From: Polyangiaceae bacterium
Lineage (GTDB): Bacteria > Myxococcota_A > Polyangia > Polyangiales > Polyangiaceae
Assembly: GCA_025937835.1 (NCBI GenBank)
Contig: JAICQO010000034.1
Coordinates: 1 to 58,572, forward strand
Length of the DNA stretch: 58,572 bases
Direction: 5' to 3'
Part shown: positions 43,844 to 53,906 of the stretch, one piece after another
How positions within the stretch are numbered: position 1 is the stretch's first letter
How the letters are laid out: each line of letters opens with the position of its first letter
The notes under the pieces: model-generated
Told to the model about the DNA's origin: nothing
The model's input: the letters and a program-made list of their open reading frames with translations, nothing else
Databases searched by the model: none
Program-made: the position numbers and the translations under genes

Positions 43844-44332
43844 GCGGATCTCCACCGTACTCGCGTTCCCCGCGTTCACGCCGTTCGGCGGCACCGGACT
43901 GCCGTTCGCGATCAGGATGAAGTTGACGACCGCCCAATAATCCTCGTCCTCGAGGCTGCCGATCCGGTCCTTGGGCAGCGGCATCCACTCCTTCACGTAA
44001 GCGTGCAGATCTTCCGCCGTGCGGAAGGGTTGCCGCGCGGGGGCTCCTTCCTCCGGCTCGTCAGCTTGCTGCCCGCCCGTCGCGGCCGGGTCACCGAGCG
44101 CGTAGGTCGGCAGCGCCTCGGGGCCCATCAAGGGTGGCGTCGAGCCGAGCCCTTCGCCGCGCTTGCCGTGGCAGCCCGCGCATTGCCGTTCGAACACGCG
44201 CGCACCCTCGGGAGTACGCTTCTTCGCGTCGGCCACCGAGCGCGACTGTGCCCCCGTCGCGCCGCCGCCGCACGCGAGGGAGAGCGCTGCTGCCAGACCC
44301 AGCGCGATCGAAGTCGAGGCCGCTCGTTTCAT
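43841..44332 (-). CDS. Cytochrome c-type lipoprotein
   Basis: 163 aa from ATG 44332. The signal ends LSLAC, a possible lipobox. One heme-binding CxxCH is present in ERQCAGCHGKRGEGLGSTPPLMG, and the Met axial ligand is likely in KEWMPLP. The remainder ends NFILIANG, typical of class I monohaem cytochromes. An acidic insert (about residues 85-105) is not usual. It would carry electrons in the periplasm. The TAG stop lies at the end of a dispersed repeat. Confidence 0.88.
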   Translation of the reverse strand: MKRAASTSIALGLAAALSLACGGGATGAQSRSVADAKKRTPEGARVFERQCAGCHGKRGEGLGSTPPLMGPEALPTYALGDPAATGGQQADEPEEGAPARQPFRTAEDLHAYVKEWMPLPKDRIGSLEDEDYWAVVNFILIANGSPVPPNGVNAGNASTVEIR

Positions 44333-44414
44333 CGCCGGGCACCTTAGCCCAGCCCTGCGTCTCCGGGGTTTCGCGCAGTGGAGCGTTCCGGGCCCCGGAG
44401 CTAAGCTCCAGCCG

Positions 44415-44948
44415 ATGCGCGCTCTCGCGGTCGTCCTGGCGTTCGGCTGTGTGGTCGGCTGCACTCCCAAGGAGCCCCCGCACTGGCCCGAAGGCGGAGC
44501 ACCGCTGCTGATCGCGCCCGCGCGCTGGGAGCGCGGTGAGGACGACCCGATCGAGATCCTGCCGAACGGTCAGGTCGTCGAAGACGGCGACGTGCTGTTC
44601 GTGCTCGACCGCGTCGGCCGGATCGTGGACGAGAAGTACGACCCACTCGGGATCCTGCTGCCCGACGGCAACGTCGTCGGCACCGACAACCAGGCCCTCG
44701 GCTTCGTCGGCGTCAGCAACGCCGCACCGCCCTGGTCCCAGACCGCCTGGCTCGCGGTGATGCCGGACGGCGCGGTCACGCTGTTTGCGCGCGACGGGGA
44801 GCGGAGCTTCGGCGGCCGCTGGACGGGCTGCGCGGGGGCCGCACAGCGCACCTGCACGCTCGTGACGCACCTCGTGGCTCTGCGGGATTACCGGAGCGCC
44901 CCGGACAGCGGCGTGAGTATCGGCGTCGGCATCGGCATCGGGCTCTGA
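44415..44948 (+). CDS. Hypothetical lipoprotein
   Basis: 177 aa from ATG 44415. The signal MRALAVVLAFGCVVGC gives a clear lipobox Cys at residue 16. The mature part is beta-rich with three similar phrases: DPIEILPNGQVVEDGDVLF, DPLGILLPDGNVVG and LAVMPDGAVTLFARDGER, suggesting a small repeat fold. It has a Cys pair near the C-terminus (GCAGAAQRTC) and ends in a Gly/Ile repeat tail (SIGVGIGIGL). The family is not recognised. It is divergent from the cytochrome gene and 69 bp before serS. Confidence 0.7.
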   Translation: MRALAVVLAFGCVVGCTPKEPPHWPEGGAPLLIAPARWERGEDDPIEILPNGQVVEDGDVLFVLDRVGRIVDEKYDPLGILLPDGNVVGTDNQALGFVGVSNAAPPWSQTAWLAVMPDGAVTLFARDGERSFGGRWTGCAGAAQRTCTLVTHLVALRDYRSAPDSGVSIGVGIGIGL

Positions 44949-44968
44949 GTTCGGCCGCCCGCACACGG

Positions 44969-44991
44969 ACGGGGCTGGGGCTTCGCCCCGT
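44969..44991 (+). terminator. GC-rich hairpin before serS
   Basis: ACGGGGC pairs with GCCCCGT around TGGGGCTTC, and an alternative GGGGC-TTC-GCCCC is also possible. A short TTTT begins a few bases later. It lies between the lipoprotein stop (44948) and serS (45018), so it could end the lipoprotein transcript or be an attenuator for serS. Confidence 0.45.
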
Positions 44992-45017
44992 GCGATTTTC
45001 CTGGCAAAGTGCGCGCC

Positions 45018-46325
<1,308 letters not shown>

Positions 46326-46335
46326 AGAGTAGCCG

Positions 46336-47184
46336 CTACGGAATGATGATTGGCTTGCAGTTCGTGAACTTCAGCGTCGATTCGATGCGGAAGTTCGACG
46401 CCCAGGTGTGACGCTCGGCCTGGAAGAAGTCGAGGGGGTACTCGTTGCCGGGCGTGATCCCGAGGCGAGCGGCTTCTTTGTCCAGGTCGAGCGGGCCGTC
46501 GAGGGCCGCGTGCACACCGCCGAGATCGACAGCGAGCTTGTTGTTCACGAACACGTACAGGTCGTCGTCGCCGCGGAAGTTGAAGTGCTCGCCGCCTTCG
46601 TAGCGGAAGGTCATGTGCAGCTCGAAGGTGAAGCCGAAATTGTGGGGCAGACCTTCGTTGCCGAAGCCGCGCCCGTCGATCGGAAAGAAGTCGGAGTCGT
46701 CGTAAACGGCGCTGCCGTCCGGAGCCACCTCGAACGTGATCGTGTGCTCGAAGGCCTCGTTGACCCCCGGGGTGTCGTTGTACCACTGGTCGAAGTCCGT
46801 CTTGGTGTGGACGGTCTTCAGCATCGGGTTGCCGGAGAACACCGGCTTGCGCTCGGGCAGCTTCAGCTGATCGAGCACGATGCCCTTCTCGTGCGGCTGA
46901 TCGACGCCCTCGAAGTCCGGGTGCGACGCCTTGAAGTCGCGTACGCGCCCCGTGAAGGTCGGCTTGCAGCTCGTGCCGCTACCGCTGCCCCCGCCCGTGC
47001 CCGGTGGGGGGATGGCGATGCCGTTGCCGTTGCCGGGCCCACCGCTGCCCGGCGCGCCGGTCTGCACGGGCGCGCCCTGGCCCACCGAGCTGTCGTCCGC
47101 CGAATCCGAACCGCAGCCGACGAGGGCAAGAAAGCTAATTATCCCGAAGAGTAAGCCAGGCCGGCCGGAGCACGCGCGCATCAC
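46336..47184 (-). CDS. Fibro-slime domain lipoprotein
   Basis: 282 aa. The signal ends LALVGC, and a Gly/Pro-rich spacer follows (to about residue 72). The fibro-slime domain runs from KPTFTGRVRDFKASHPDFE to the end, with LKTVHTKTDFDQWYND, FTFELHMTFRYEGGEHFNFRGDDDLYVFVNNKLAVD and LDFFQAERHTWASNFRIES. The domain is named after slime-mould and fibro-proteins and resembles PA14-type carbohydrate-binding folds. It is likely a cell-surface adhesin-like protein. Its gene shares a convergent end with serS and is on the same strand as RNase R, whose stop is at 47217. Confidence 0.9.
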   Translation of the reverse strand: MMRACSGRPGLLFGIISFLALVGCGSDSADDSSVGQGAPVQTGAPGSGGPGNGNGIAIPPPGTGGGSGSGTSCKPTFTGRVRDFKASHPDFEGVDQPHEKGIVLDQLKLPERKPVFSGNPMLKTVHTKTDFDQWYNDTPGVNEAFEHTITFEVAPDGSAVYDDSDFFPIDGRGFGNEGLPHNFGFTFELHMTFRYEGGEHFNFRGDDDLYVFVNNKLAVDLGGVHAALDGPLDLDKEAARLGITPGNEYPLDFFQAERHTWASNFRIESTLKFTNCKPIIIP

Positions 47185-47216
47185 GCATGCCTAGCACGGT
47201 GGACTTTCAGGGTGAG

Positions 47217-49595
47217 CTACTTTCGCCGACCGCGGTTCTTGCGACGCTCGATGCGCCCGCCGCGCTCGCTGTGTGCGGGCGCGTTGGGACGCTTGCCGCC
47301 ACCGCCACCGCCACCGCCACCGCCACGGCCACCGCCACCGCCGCTCTTGGAGCCGGGACGTCGCTGTTCGCGAGGCGGCGCGGTGCGCCTGCCACGCGCT
47401 GCACTCTCGCCGCGTCGCTTCGAGTCTCGCGCGCTGGGCAGCTTCTCGAGCACGCCCTCCGGCACCACCCGCGCGGCGTACACCGTCCGGCGCAGCACGG
47501 CCACGTCGTCAATCGTCACCACCATCCGCTCGCCGAGCGAGATCGTGTCGCCGGAGCGGGCGCCCACGGCACTCAGCTCATTTTCGGCGATTTCGTAGCG
47601 ATCCGGCCCCATCGACTCGAAGCGCACCAAGACGTCCACGAACGGCTCGTCGAGCGTCACGAACGCGCCGCTGCCGACCAGCGCGGTGACCGTGCCCTCG
47701 GCGACCTCGCCGATGCGGTCGCGCATCATCAGCGCGCGGTACAGATCGACGACCTCGCGCTCGATCTCCATCGAGCTGCGCTCGCGCTCGCTCGAGTGCC
47801 GAGCGCTCTCGCGCAGCTCTTCGACCGCCGCCGGAGAATTCTTGGGCTTGTTGCCGCGCAGCAGGTGCTTCACCTGCCGGTGCACCAGCACGTCGGGGTA
47901 ACGCCGGATCGGCGACGTGAAGTGCACGTAGGCGGGCGAGGCGAGGCCGAAGTGCCCGACGTTGTTGATGTCGTACGTCGCCTGCTTCAGCGAGCGAAGC
48001 AGCAACATCTCCAGCACCGACTTGCGCGGGTGCTTCTGGATCTTCGCTAAAAACCGTGGAATCCCGCCATGTTGGCGGAGCTGCTCGATGTCGACCGAGA
48101 CCCCCAGGATCTCGGCGGCGTTGCCGAGCCGCTCGAGCTTCTCTTCGTCGGGCAGCTGGTGCACGCGGTACACGCCCGGGCTCTTGCGTTCACCGAGGAA
48201 GCGCGCGACGAGCTCGTTGGCGAGCAACATCAGCTCCTCGATCATGCTGTAGGCGCGCTTGATTCCGGGATCCTGGGTGCGGCGCTTCACGTCCGTCGGC
48301 GCGCCCGTCTCGGGATCGAGCACGAGCTTCGGCTCCGGCAGATCGAGATCGAGCGCGCCTCGCGCCATGCGCGCCTTGCGCAGCTTGCGCGACAGCTCGT
48401 CGAGCACCTTCAGATCGCGCTTCATGGCCTCGGCCTGCGCGCTCCGCGCCGGCTCTTCGGTGAAGCCGAGAGCGCGCGCCACGCCGCCGTAGGTGAGCAT
48501 GGCCGCGGAGCGCATCACGCCTTCGACGATCTCGTACGAGGTGACCGTGCCGGAGCTGTCGAGCTCGGCGATCACGCACAAACACAGCCGATCCCGCTCC
48601 GGGAGCAGCGAGCACAGGTCGGCCGCCAGCGCGCTCGGCAGCATCGGGATCGCGCGGTCCGGCAGGTAGATGGTGCAGCCGCGCGCGCGGGCTTCCCGGT
48701 CGAGCTCCGAGTGCTCTTCGACGTACTCGCTGACGTCGGCGATCGCGACGTAGGCCTTGTAGCCGTTGTCCGTGCGCTCGACCCAGACCGCGTCGTCGTG
48801 ATCGCGCGCATCCTCCGGGTCGATGGTCGGCAGCGGTACGCGCCGCAGGTCGCGCCGCGACTCGGGGATCGCGCGCAGCAGCTTGGCCGCCAGCGCCTCG
48901 GCCGCGCGCACGGCGCCCTCCGGGTGCTGCTCTTCCACGCCCTCGCGCACCAGGATCTTCGCGACCTCCACGTTCGGATCGCCCGGCGTGCCGAGCACGC
49001 TGACCAGCTCGGCTTCCGCGTTTTCGTCGGCCGCGTCGGGAAAGCGCGTGATGCTCGCGACCGCGGCTTCGCCGTCCTTTCCGAGCTTCGGACCCGAGGT
49101 GATCACGATCGGCCCGCGGATCCGCGAGTCGTCCGGCTCGAGCCAGGAGCTCTTGCCGCGACGCCGGAGCAGACCGGCGATGCGCGGCCGCCGCCGCGTC
49201 ACGATCTGCAAGATGCGACCCTCCGCTCCGCGGTTCGAGCGGTTCACGATCTCGACCTCGACGCGGTCGCCGTGCAGGGCACCGCCGATGGCTTCGGGAG
49301 CGAGGTAGGTGTCGTCCTTGCCGCGCTCGGTGACGAAGCCGAAGCCGCGCGGGTTCATGGCCAGCGTGCCGATGAAGGTCTCGCTGTTGTTGCCGCGCGC
49401 GCGTTGAACGACGGCGTAGCGGTGCTTGCCCAGCTTTCGCAAGCTGCCGGAGTCGGTGAGCTGGTCGAGGACGGCGGTCAGCGCCGGGGTGATCGGCACG
49501 TCGAGCGCGCCGGCAATTTCACGCACGGAAAGGGGGCGACCGGCCTGCTCGAGCGAGCGCCGGACGGCGTCCGGTCGGGGCGTCGAGGGAGCCAT
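47217..49595 (-). CDS. rnr: Ribonuclease R
   Basis: 792 aa from ATG 49595, a 3'-5' exoribonuclease. Domains in order: a winged helix-like N-terminus (residues 5-60), cold-shock domains (about 70-240), the catalytic RNB domain with TIDPEDARDHDDAV at about 257-270, and an S1 domain (about 640-720, AEGTVTALVGSGAFVTLDE). The C-terminal tail is basic and contains a long Gly tract (about 14 Gly interrupted by Arg), encoded by a repeated ACCGCC hexamer on the plus strand. The catalytic Asp residues are intact. It is divergent from the VKOR gene. Confidence 0.95.
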   Translation of the reverse strand: MAPSTPRPDAVRRSLEQAGRPLSVREIAGALDVPITPALTAVLDQLTDSGSLRKLGKHRYAVVQRARGNNSETFIGTLAMNPRGFGFVTERGKDDTYLAPEAIGGALHGDRVEVEIVNRSNRGAEGRILQIVTRRRPRIAGLLRRRGKSSWLEPDDSRIRGPIVITSGPKLGKDGEAAVASITRFPDAADENAEAELVSVLGTPGDPNVEVAKILVREGVEEQHPEGAVRAAEALAAKLLRAIPESRRDLRRVPLPTIDPEDARDHDDAVWVERTDNGYKAYVAIADVSEYVEEHSELDREARARGCTIYLPDRAIPMLPSALAADLCSLLPERDRLCLCVIAELDSSGTVTSYEIVEGVMRSAAMLTYGGVARALGFTEEPARSAQAEAMKRDLKVLDELSRKLRKARMARGALDLDLPEPKLVLDPETGAPTDVKRRTQDPGIKRAYSMIEELMLLANELVARFLGERKSPGVYRVHQLPDEEKLERLGNAAEILGVSVDIEQLRQHGGIPRFLAKIQKHPRKSVLEMLLLRSLKQATYDINNVGHFGLASPAYVHFTSPIRRYPDVLVHRQVKHLLRGNKPKNSPAAVEELRESARHSSERERSSMEIEREVVDLYRALMMRDRIGEVAEGTVTALVGSGAFVTLDEPFVDVLVRFESMGPDRYEIAENELSAVGARSGDTISLGERMVVTIDDVAVLRRTVYAARVVPEGVLEKLPSARDSKRRGESAARGRRTAPPREQRRPGSKSGGGGGRGGGGGGGGGGKRPNAPAHSERGGRIERRKNRGRRK
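47295..47345. repeat. ACCGCC hexanucleotide microsatellite in rnr
   Basis: Plus strand reads GCC followed by repeated ACCGCC units, broken once by ACGGCC. It encodes the poly-Gly section of the RNase R tail. A replication-slippage change of six bases would keep the frame and only alter the tract length. Confidence 0.7.
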
Positions 49596-49662
49596 TACGG
49601 GCCCCGCTATAGCACCGGTGGGGCTGGTCGGGGCGCGCCGATCGACGTATACGGGTTCAGAC

Positions 49663-50778
49663 GTGACGCGCGCTCGCGCCTTGCTCGCGCTCCGGGGAGC
49701 GCTCTGTGTCGGCCTCGCTGCCAGCACTGCGCTCGCCATCGACTATCGCAGCGCGGGCTCCGCGTTTTGCGGCCCGGAATCCGGTTGCGCGGCGCTGCGT
49801 CAGACCGACCTCGCATACCTCTGGGGCATCGGCATCACCCTGCCCGAGCTCGGGCTGTTCGGCCTGGCTGTGGCGTTTGCGCTCAGCTTGCTGCGCGACG
49901 CGACCTGGGGCGCGCGGCTTGCCGTGGTCGCTGGCGCGGCCGGTCTCGGCCTGCTCGCGGTGCAAGCAGTTGCGCTCGAGACCTACTGCTGGCTGTGCGT
50001 CACCACGGACGTCGCTTCGGTCGTTGCCGGCGCCTTCGGCATCGTTGCGCTGAAGCAGCCGCGTTCGGCGGACGACCGCGCGCCGCTGCGGCTTGCAGCG
50101 TGGGTCGCGCTACCGCTGCTTTCGATTGTGGCACCCGCGCTCTGGCCGAGCGTCAAACCCGCGCCCGCCGTGCCTGCGGAGCTCCGAGGCTTTTACCAGC
50201 CCGGCAAGATCAACGTCATCGAGTTCGCCGACTTCGAGTGTCCGTTCTGCCGCGCGCTGCACGGCGAGCTCAAGTCACTCTACGCGCCCTACGGGGATCG
50301 CATTCACGTCGTGCGCTTGAACGTGCCGCTCGACCGCCATCCGCAAGCGATGCCCGCTGCGCTGGCTGCGGTCTGCAGCGAGCCGAGCGGCAAGAGCGCC
50401 GAGCTCAGCGAGTTCCTGTTCAGCACGAACGACTTGTCCGAAGCGGCGATCGCCAAGCACGCGCAAAGTCTCGGCATCGACATGACGGCGTTTCGCAGCT
50501 GCCTCGCTTCGCCGGCTGCGCGCGCCCGTGTCGAACGCGAAAAGGCCTTATTGAAATCGATTGGCTTCGAAGGACTCCCCACCACCTACGTCGGCTCCAC
50601 GCGCATCGTCGGCGCGCAGGCCCGCGAGGTGTTTCGGGACGCGCTCGAAGCCGCCGCAGAAAACAGCGGCGAACGCGGCGTTCCGGCCTGGGCCTACGTG
50701 GTGATAGTGCTGATGCTCGTGGCCGTCACCGTGCGCTTGGGCTGGTCGGAAGAGCAGGGCGACGCAGCCGCGGCCTAG
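49663..50778 (+). CDS. VKOR-DsbA fusion (vitamin K epoxide reductase plus thioredoxin-like)
   Basis: 371 aa from GTG 49663, which opens the first membrane helix; a GTG at 49618 is an alternative. Residues about 5-140 form the VKOR domain of four to five helices with the loop Cys pair CGPESGC and the active-site CxxC Cys109-Trp-Leu-Cys112. A periplasmic DsbA/thioredoxin-like domain follows with Cys193-Pro-Phe-Cys196 in FADFECPFC. It ends with an extra helix (AYVVIVLMLVAVTVRLGW). The protein would form disulphide bonds and reoxidise itself through quinone, serving the many Cys-bearing exported proteins here. Confidence 0.92.
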   Translation: MTRARALLALRGALCVGLAASTALAIDYRSAGSAFCGPESGCAALRQTDLAYLWGIGITLPELGLFGLAVAFALSLLRDATWGARLAVVAGAAGLGLLAVQAVALETYCWLCVTTDVASVVAGAFGIVALKQPRSADDRAPLRLAAWVALPLLSIVAPALWPSVKPAPAVPAELRGFYQPGKINVIEFADFECPFCRALHGELKSLYAPYGDRIHVVRLNVPLDRHPQAMPAALAAVCSEPSGKSAELSEFLFSTNDLSEAAIAKHAQSLGIDMTAFRSCLASPAARARVEREKALLKSIGFEGLPTTYVGSTRIVGAQAREVFRDALEAAAENSGERGVPAWAYVVIVLMLVAVTVRLGWSEEQGDAAAA

Positions 50779-50834
50779 CGGCCTGCCCGAGTAGCTGGGT
50801 GGGCCCGCTCCAAATCTGCGTGGTACACTCCGCC

Positions 50835-51995
50835 ATGTCTCAAGAAGAAAAGCTGCGCGGCGCCGGGGTCATGGGGACCCGCGTCCCGTACGAGGTCTTC
50901 CGCGCGTTGCCGAAGACCGATCTGCACGTTCATCTCGACGGCTCGCTCCGCCTCGAGACCATCCTCGACATCGCCAAGAAGGACCGCGTCGAGCTGCCCG
51001 CCAAAGACGTGGACGGGCTCCGGCAAGCCATCGGCTGCGGGCACCAGTTCGGCTCGCTCACCGAATATCTCCGCGGTTTCGAGATCACTCTGCGCGTGAT
51101 GCAGACAGAACAGTCGCTCGAGCGCATCGCCTTCGAGCTGGCCGAAGACGCGCACCTCGAGAACGTCCGCTACATGGAAGTGCGCTACGCGCCCATGTTG
51201 CACACGCGCCTGGGGCTGAAGCTCACGCGCGTCGTGGAAGCGGTGCTCGAAGGCCTGCGCCGCGCGCGAGAGACCTACGGCATCAAGGCCAACGTGATCA
51301 TTTGCGGCATCCGCAACATCTCGCCCGAGTCGTCGTACGAGATGGCGGAGCTCGCCGTGGCGTACAAGGGCCGCGGCGTGGTCGGCTTCGACCTCGCGGG
51401 CGCCGAGGCCGATTTCCCGCCGAAACACCACCGGGCGGCGTTTCAGCTGGTGCGCGACAACAACATCAACACCACCATCCACGCGGGTGAAGCCTACGGC
51501 CCCGAATCGGTCGCCCAGGCCATCCACGTTTGCGGTGCGCACCGCATCGGCCACGGCTGCCGGTTGCGTGAAAACGGCGATCTGTTGCACTACGTGAACG
51601 ATCACCGCATCACGCTCGAGTGCTGCCCGTCCAGCAACGTCCAGACCGGGGCCGTCCGCGATCTCGCCAGCCACCCGCTCAAGCTGTACCTGGACCTCGG
51701 GCTGCGCGTGACCGTGAACACCGACAACCGCCTGATCACGGACACCTCGGTCTCGCGCGAGCTTTACCTGGCGCACACCGAAATGGGCATGTCTTTCAGC
51801 GACATCCGTCACATGATCGTGGCCGGTTTCAAGTCGAGCTTTCAGCCCTTCCACGAGCGCCAGGCTCAGCTCCGCAAGGTCGCGCAAGAGCTCGCCCGCT
51901 ACAACGAAGACGGCACGCTGCGCGAGGGCCCGCCCCCGTCGGATCCCGTCGAGCGCCTGCGCGCGAGCGCGGAAGTCGTCGCGAGCGCCGAGTAG
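50835..51995 (+). CDS. add: Adenosine deaminase
   Basis: 386 aa, TIM-barrel zinc hydrolase converting adenosine to inosine. The metal site begins with PKTDLHVHLDGSL; the catalytic Glu is in IHAGEAYGP, and HRIGHG and TVNTDN provide further ligands. The motif TVNTDNRLITDTS fits the actinobacterial-type adenosine deaminase branch rather than adenine deaminase. ATG 50835 starts near SQEEK; a very long frame upstream is antisense to rnr. It lies 56 bp after the VKOR-DsbA gene. Confidence 0.94.
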   Translation: MSQEEKLRGAGVMGTRVPYEVFRALPKTDLHVHLDGSLRLETILDIAKKDRVELPAKDVDGLRQAIGCGHQFGSLTEYLRGFEITLRVMQTEQSLERIAFELAEDAHLENVRYMEVRYAPMLHTRLGLKLTRVVEAVLEGLRRARETYGIKANVIICGIRNISPESSYEMAELAVAYKGRGVVGFDLAGAEADFPPKHHRAAFQLVRDNNINTTIHAGEAYGPESVAQAIHVCGAHRIGHGCRLRENGDLLHYVNDHRITLECCPSSNVQTGAVRDLASHPLKLYLDLGLRVTVNTDNRLITDTSVSRELYLAHTEMGMSFSDIRHMIVAGFKSSFQPFHERQAQLRKVAQELARYNEDGTLREGPPPSDPVERLRASAEVVASAE

Positions 51996-52003
51996 CAGGC
52001 GCT

Positions 52004-52921
52004 CTAGCAGAGCACTGCGAGCTCACGGCTCAGGTCCTCGAAGTACAGATCGAGGTACTCGGCGTGGATCGCGGAGGCGTGGGGCGTGAGGTACAGGTTC
52101 GGCACGTTCCACAGCGCCGAGCTCGCGGGCAGCGGCTCCTCGGGCACCACATCCAGGAACGCGCCCGCGATCTGGCCCGAATTCAGGGCCGAAATCAGCG
52201 CTGGCGCATCCACCGCGTTGCCGCGCCCGAGGTTGTACACGTACGCCGTCGGCTTCATGCGGGCGAAGGCGGCCGCGGCGAGCAGTGAGTCCGTCCCCGT
52301 GTCGCCCGGCAGCACGCACACGACGTGATCGGCGTCCTGAACCGCGTCGAGCAGCGCCTCCACACCGAACACTCGATCCGCGAAGGCTCCGCCCCGGCTC
52401 GGATCGCGGCGGACGCCGTGCACCCGCACGCCCAGCGCTTTCAAGAGCCGACCGCAATGCTCGCCGATCGCGCCGTAGCCGACGATCAGCGCGGTCTGCC
52501 CGGCGAGCCGATGCGTGTCGACGTAAACGCTGCGGTCCCAGCGCCGCTCGCGTTGCGCCGCCTGCGCCATCCCGAAGCGCCGGTTCATGAACAGCACCAT
52601 CCCGACCAGGCTCTCGGCCATCAAATGCCCGTGAAAGTGGCCGAAATGCAGCGAAACGCGGCCGCTCGGGTCGGGCTCGATTGCTTCTTTGCCGGCCGCG
52701 GGCGTGAACACGTGGGCGAGCTTGGGGGCGCGCGCATACCAGTCCCGCTGAAAGCGCCAGACCACGGCGGCGTCGGCTTCGGGCAAGCGCGCGGCGAAGT
52801 CCGCGTCGCCCGCGCAGCCGACCAGCGTCACCCCCGGGAGTGAGCGCGCCAGCTTCGCGAGTTGCCGCTCCGTCGCGACGAACTCCGGAACGCCGCTCTC
52901 GAGGTGGACGAGGACGCGCAC
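52004..52921 (-). CDS. D-isomer specific 2-hydroxyacid dehydrogenase family protein
   Basis: 305 aa NAD(P)-dependent oxidoreductase. The dinucleotide-binding motif is IVGYGAIGEHCGRLLK. The catalytic Arg is in NLGRGNAVD, the Glu in DVVPEEPLP and the His in LTPHASA, so the triad is intact. The substrate, likely a 2-hydroxy or 2-keto acid, is not specified. It is the last gene of a minus-strand run that includes DnaJ, and it converges on add with an 8-bp gap. Confidence 0.92.
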   Translation of the reverse strand: MRVLVHLESGVPEFVATERQLAKLARSLPGVTLVGCAGDADFAARLPEADAAVVWRFQRDWYARAPKLAHVFTPAAGKEAIEPDPSGRVSLHFGHFHGHLMAESLVGMVLFMNRRFGMAQAAQRERRWDRSVYVDTHRLAGQTALIVGYGAIGEHCGRLLKALGVRVHGVRRDPSRGGAFADRVFGVEALLDAVQDADHVVCVLPGDTGTDSLLAAAAFARMKPTAYVYNLGRGNAVDAPALISALNSGQIAGAFLDVVPEEPLPASSALWNVPNLYLTPHASAIHAEYLDLYFEDLSRELAVLC

Positions 52922-52932
52922 GCTCGCACCCG

Positions 52933-53868
52933 TCAGAGCACGAGCCCGGCGCGCACGTCGCCTTCGACCGCGCGCTCCAGCGTTTCGATCGCCTTCTCGA
53001 TGTCCGCGCCCGCCGCCTCGGGCACGCGGATCAAGAATCGCACGTAGAGATCGCCGGTCTGGCCTTGCCGCGAGACGCCCTTGCCCTTGAGCCGCGCGAC
53101 CTGTCCGCTCTGCGCGCGCTTCGGCACCGTGAGCGTGACCGGGCCGTCCAGGGTCGGAACCCGCACTTTTGCGCCGCGATAGGCCTCGCCGACCGTGATC
53201 GGCAGATCGAGATACAGGTCGAGCCCGGAGCGCTCGAAGAATGCGTGCGGCCGTACGCGCAGCGTGATCAGCAGGTCCCCCGCGGGGCCGCCCTGCGCAC
53301 CGGGCGCGCCGTGCCCGGCGACGCGCACTTTGTCGCCGTCGCCCGCTCCGGCGGGAACGCGCACGGTGACCTCGTCCCCGCCGTCCTGAAGCCGCAGCTT
53401 GAGCTCGGCGCCTTTCAGCGCCGACAAGAAGTCGACCGCGACCTCGCTCTGCAGGTCGGCGCCGCGGCTCGGACCCCGTCGGGTCGCGCGCGCGCCGAAC
53501 ATATCTCCGAACAGGTCGCCGATGCCGCCGCCGCCGCTGTCGCCGCCGCCGCCGAAGAAGTCCTCGAAGCGCACCTCGCTGCCGCCGCGCCGCCCGGCAC
53601 GCGCCGCCCGCCCGTAAGCGCGAGCTGCGTGCGGGTCGAAGCCTTCTCGCAGCCCCTCTTCGCCGAACTCGTCGTAGATGGCGCGCTTTTGGGGGTCGCT
53701 CAGCACCTGGTGGGCGCGGTTGACGGCCTTGAAGCGGGTCTCGGATTTTTTGTCGCCGGGGTTCTTGTCCGGGTGAAGTTGCGCCGCGAGCTTGCGATAC
53801 GCCTTCTTGATTTCGTCAGCGCTCGCGCCCTTCGACACTCCGAGATCTTTGTAGAAGTCGGCCGCCAT
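52933..53868 (-). CDS. DnaJ-family co-chaperone, CbpA type
   Basis: 311 aa. The J domain (residues 3-68) has the HPD motif in AAQLHPDKNPG, followed by a Gly/Arg-rich linker and an FFGGGGDSGGGGIGDLFGDMF segment. There is no CxxCxGxG zinc-finger region, so it is a type II DnaJ like CbpA. Two C-terminal substrate-binding beta domains end with a helix for dimerisation. It would stimulate DnaK on unfolded clients. It lies 11 bp upstream of the hydroxyacid dehydrogenase gene in the same direction. Confidence 0.94.
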   Translation of the reverse strand: MAADFYKDLGVSKGASADEIKKAYRKLAAQLHPDKNPGDKKSETRFKAVNRAHQVLSDPQKRAIYDEFGEEGLREGFDPHAARAYGRAARAGRRGGSEVRFEDFFGGGGDSGGGGIGDLFGDMFGARATRRGPSRGADLQSEVAVDFLSALKGAELKLRLQDGGDEVTVRVPAGAGDGDKVRVAGHGAPGAQGGPAGDLLITLRVRPHAFFERSGLDLYLDLPITVGEAYRGAKVRVPTLDGPVTLTVPKRAQSGQVARLKGKGVSRQGQTGDLYVRFLIRVPEAAGADIEKAIETLERAVEGDVRAGLVL

Positions 53869-53906
53869 TACTGGTCAGGGCAACGTAAGCAGCCCCCACC
53901 GCCCGA

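Noticed and set aside
48069-50834. 5' extension of the adenosine deaminase frame to 1308 codons
   Set aside because: The added part is antisense to rnr and out of frame with the VKOR gene. The conserved enzyme starts at the ATG 50835.
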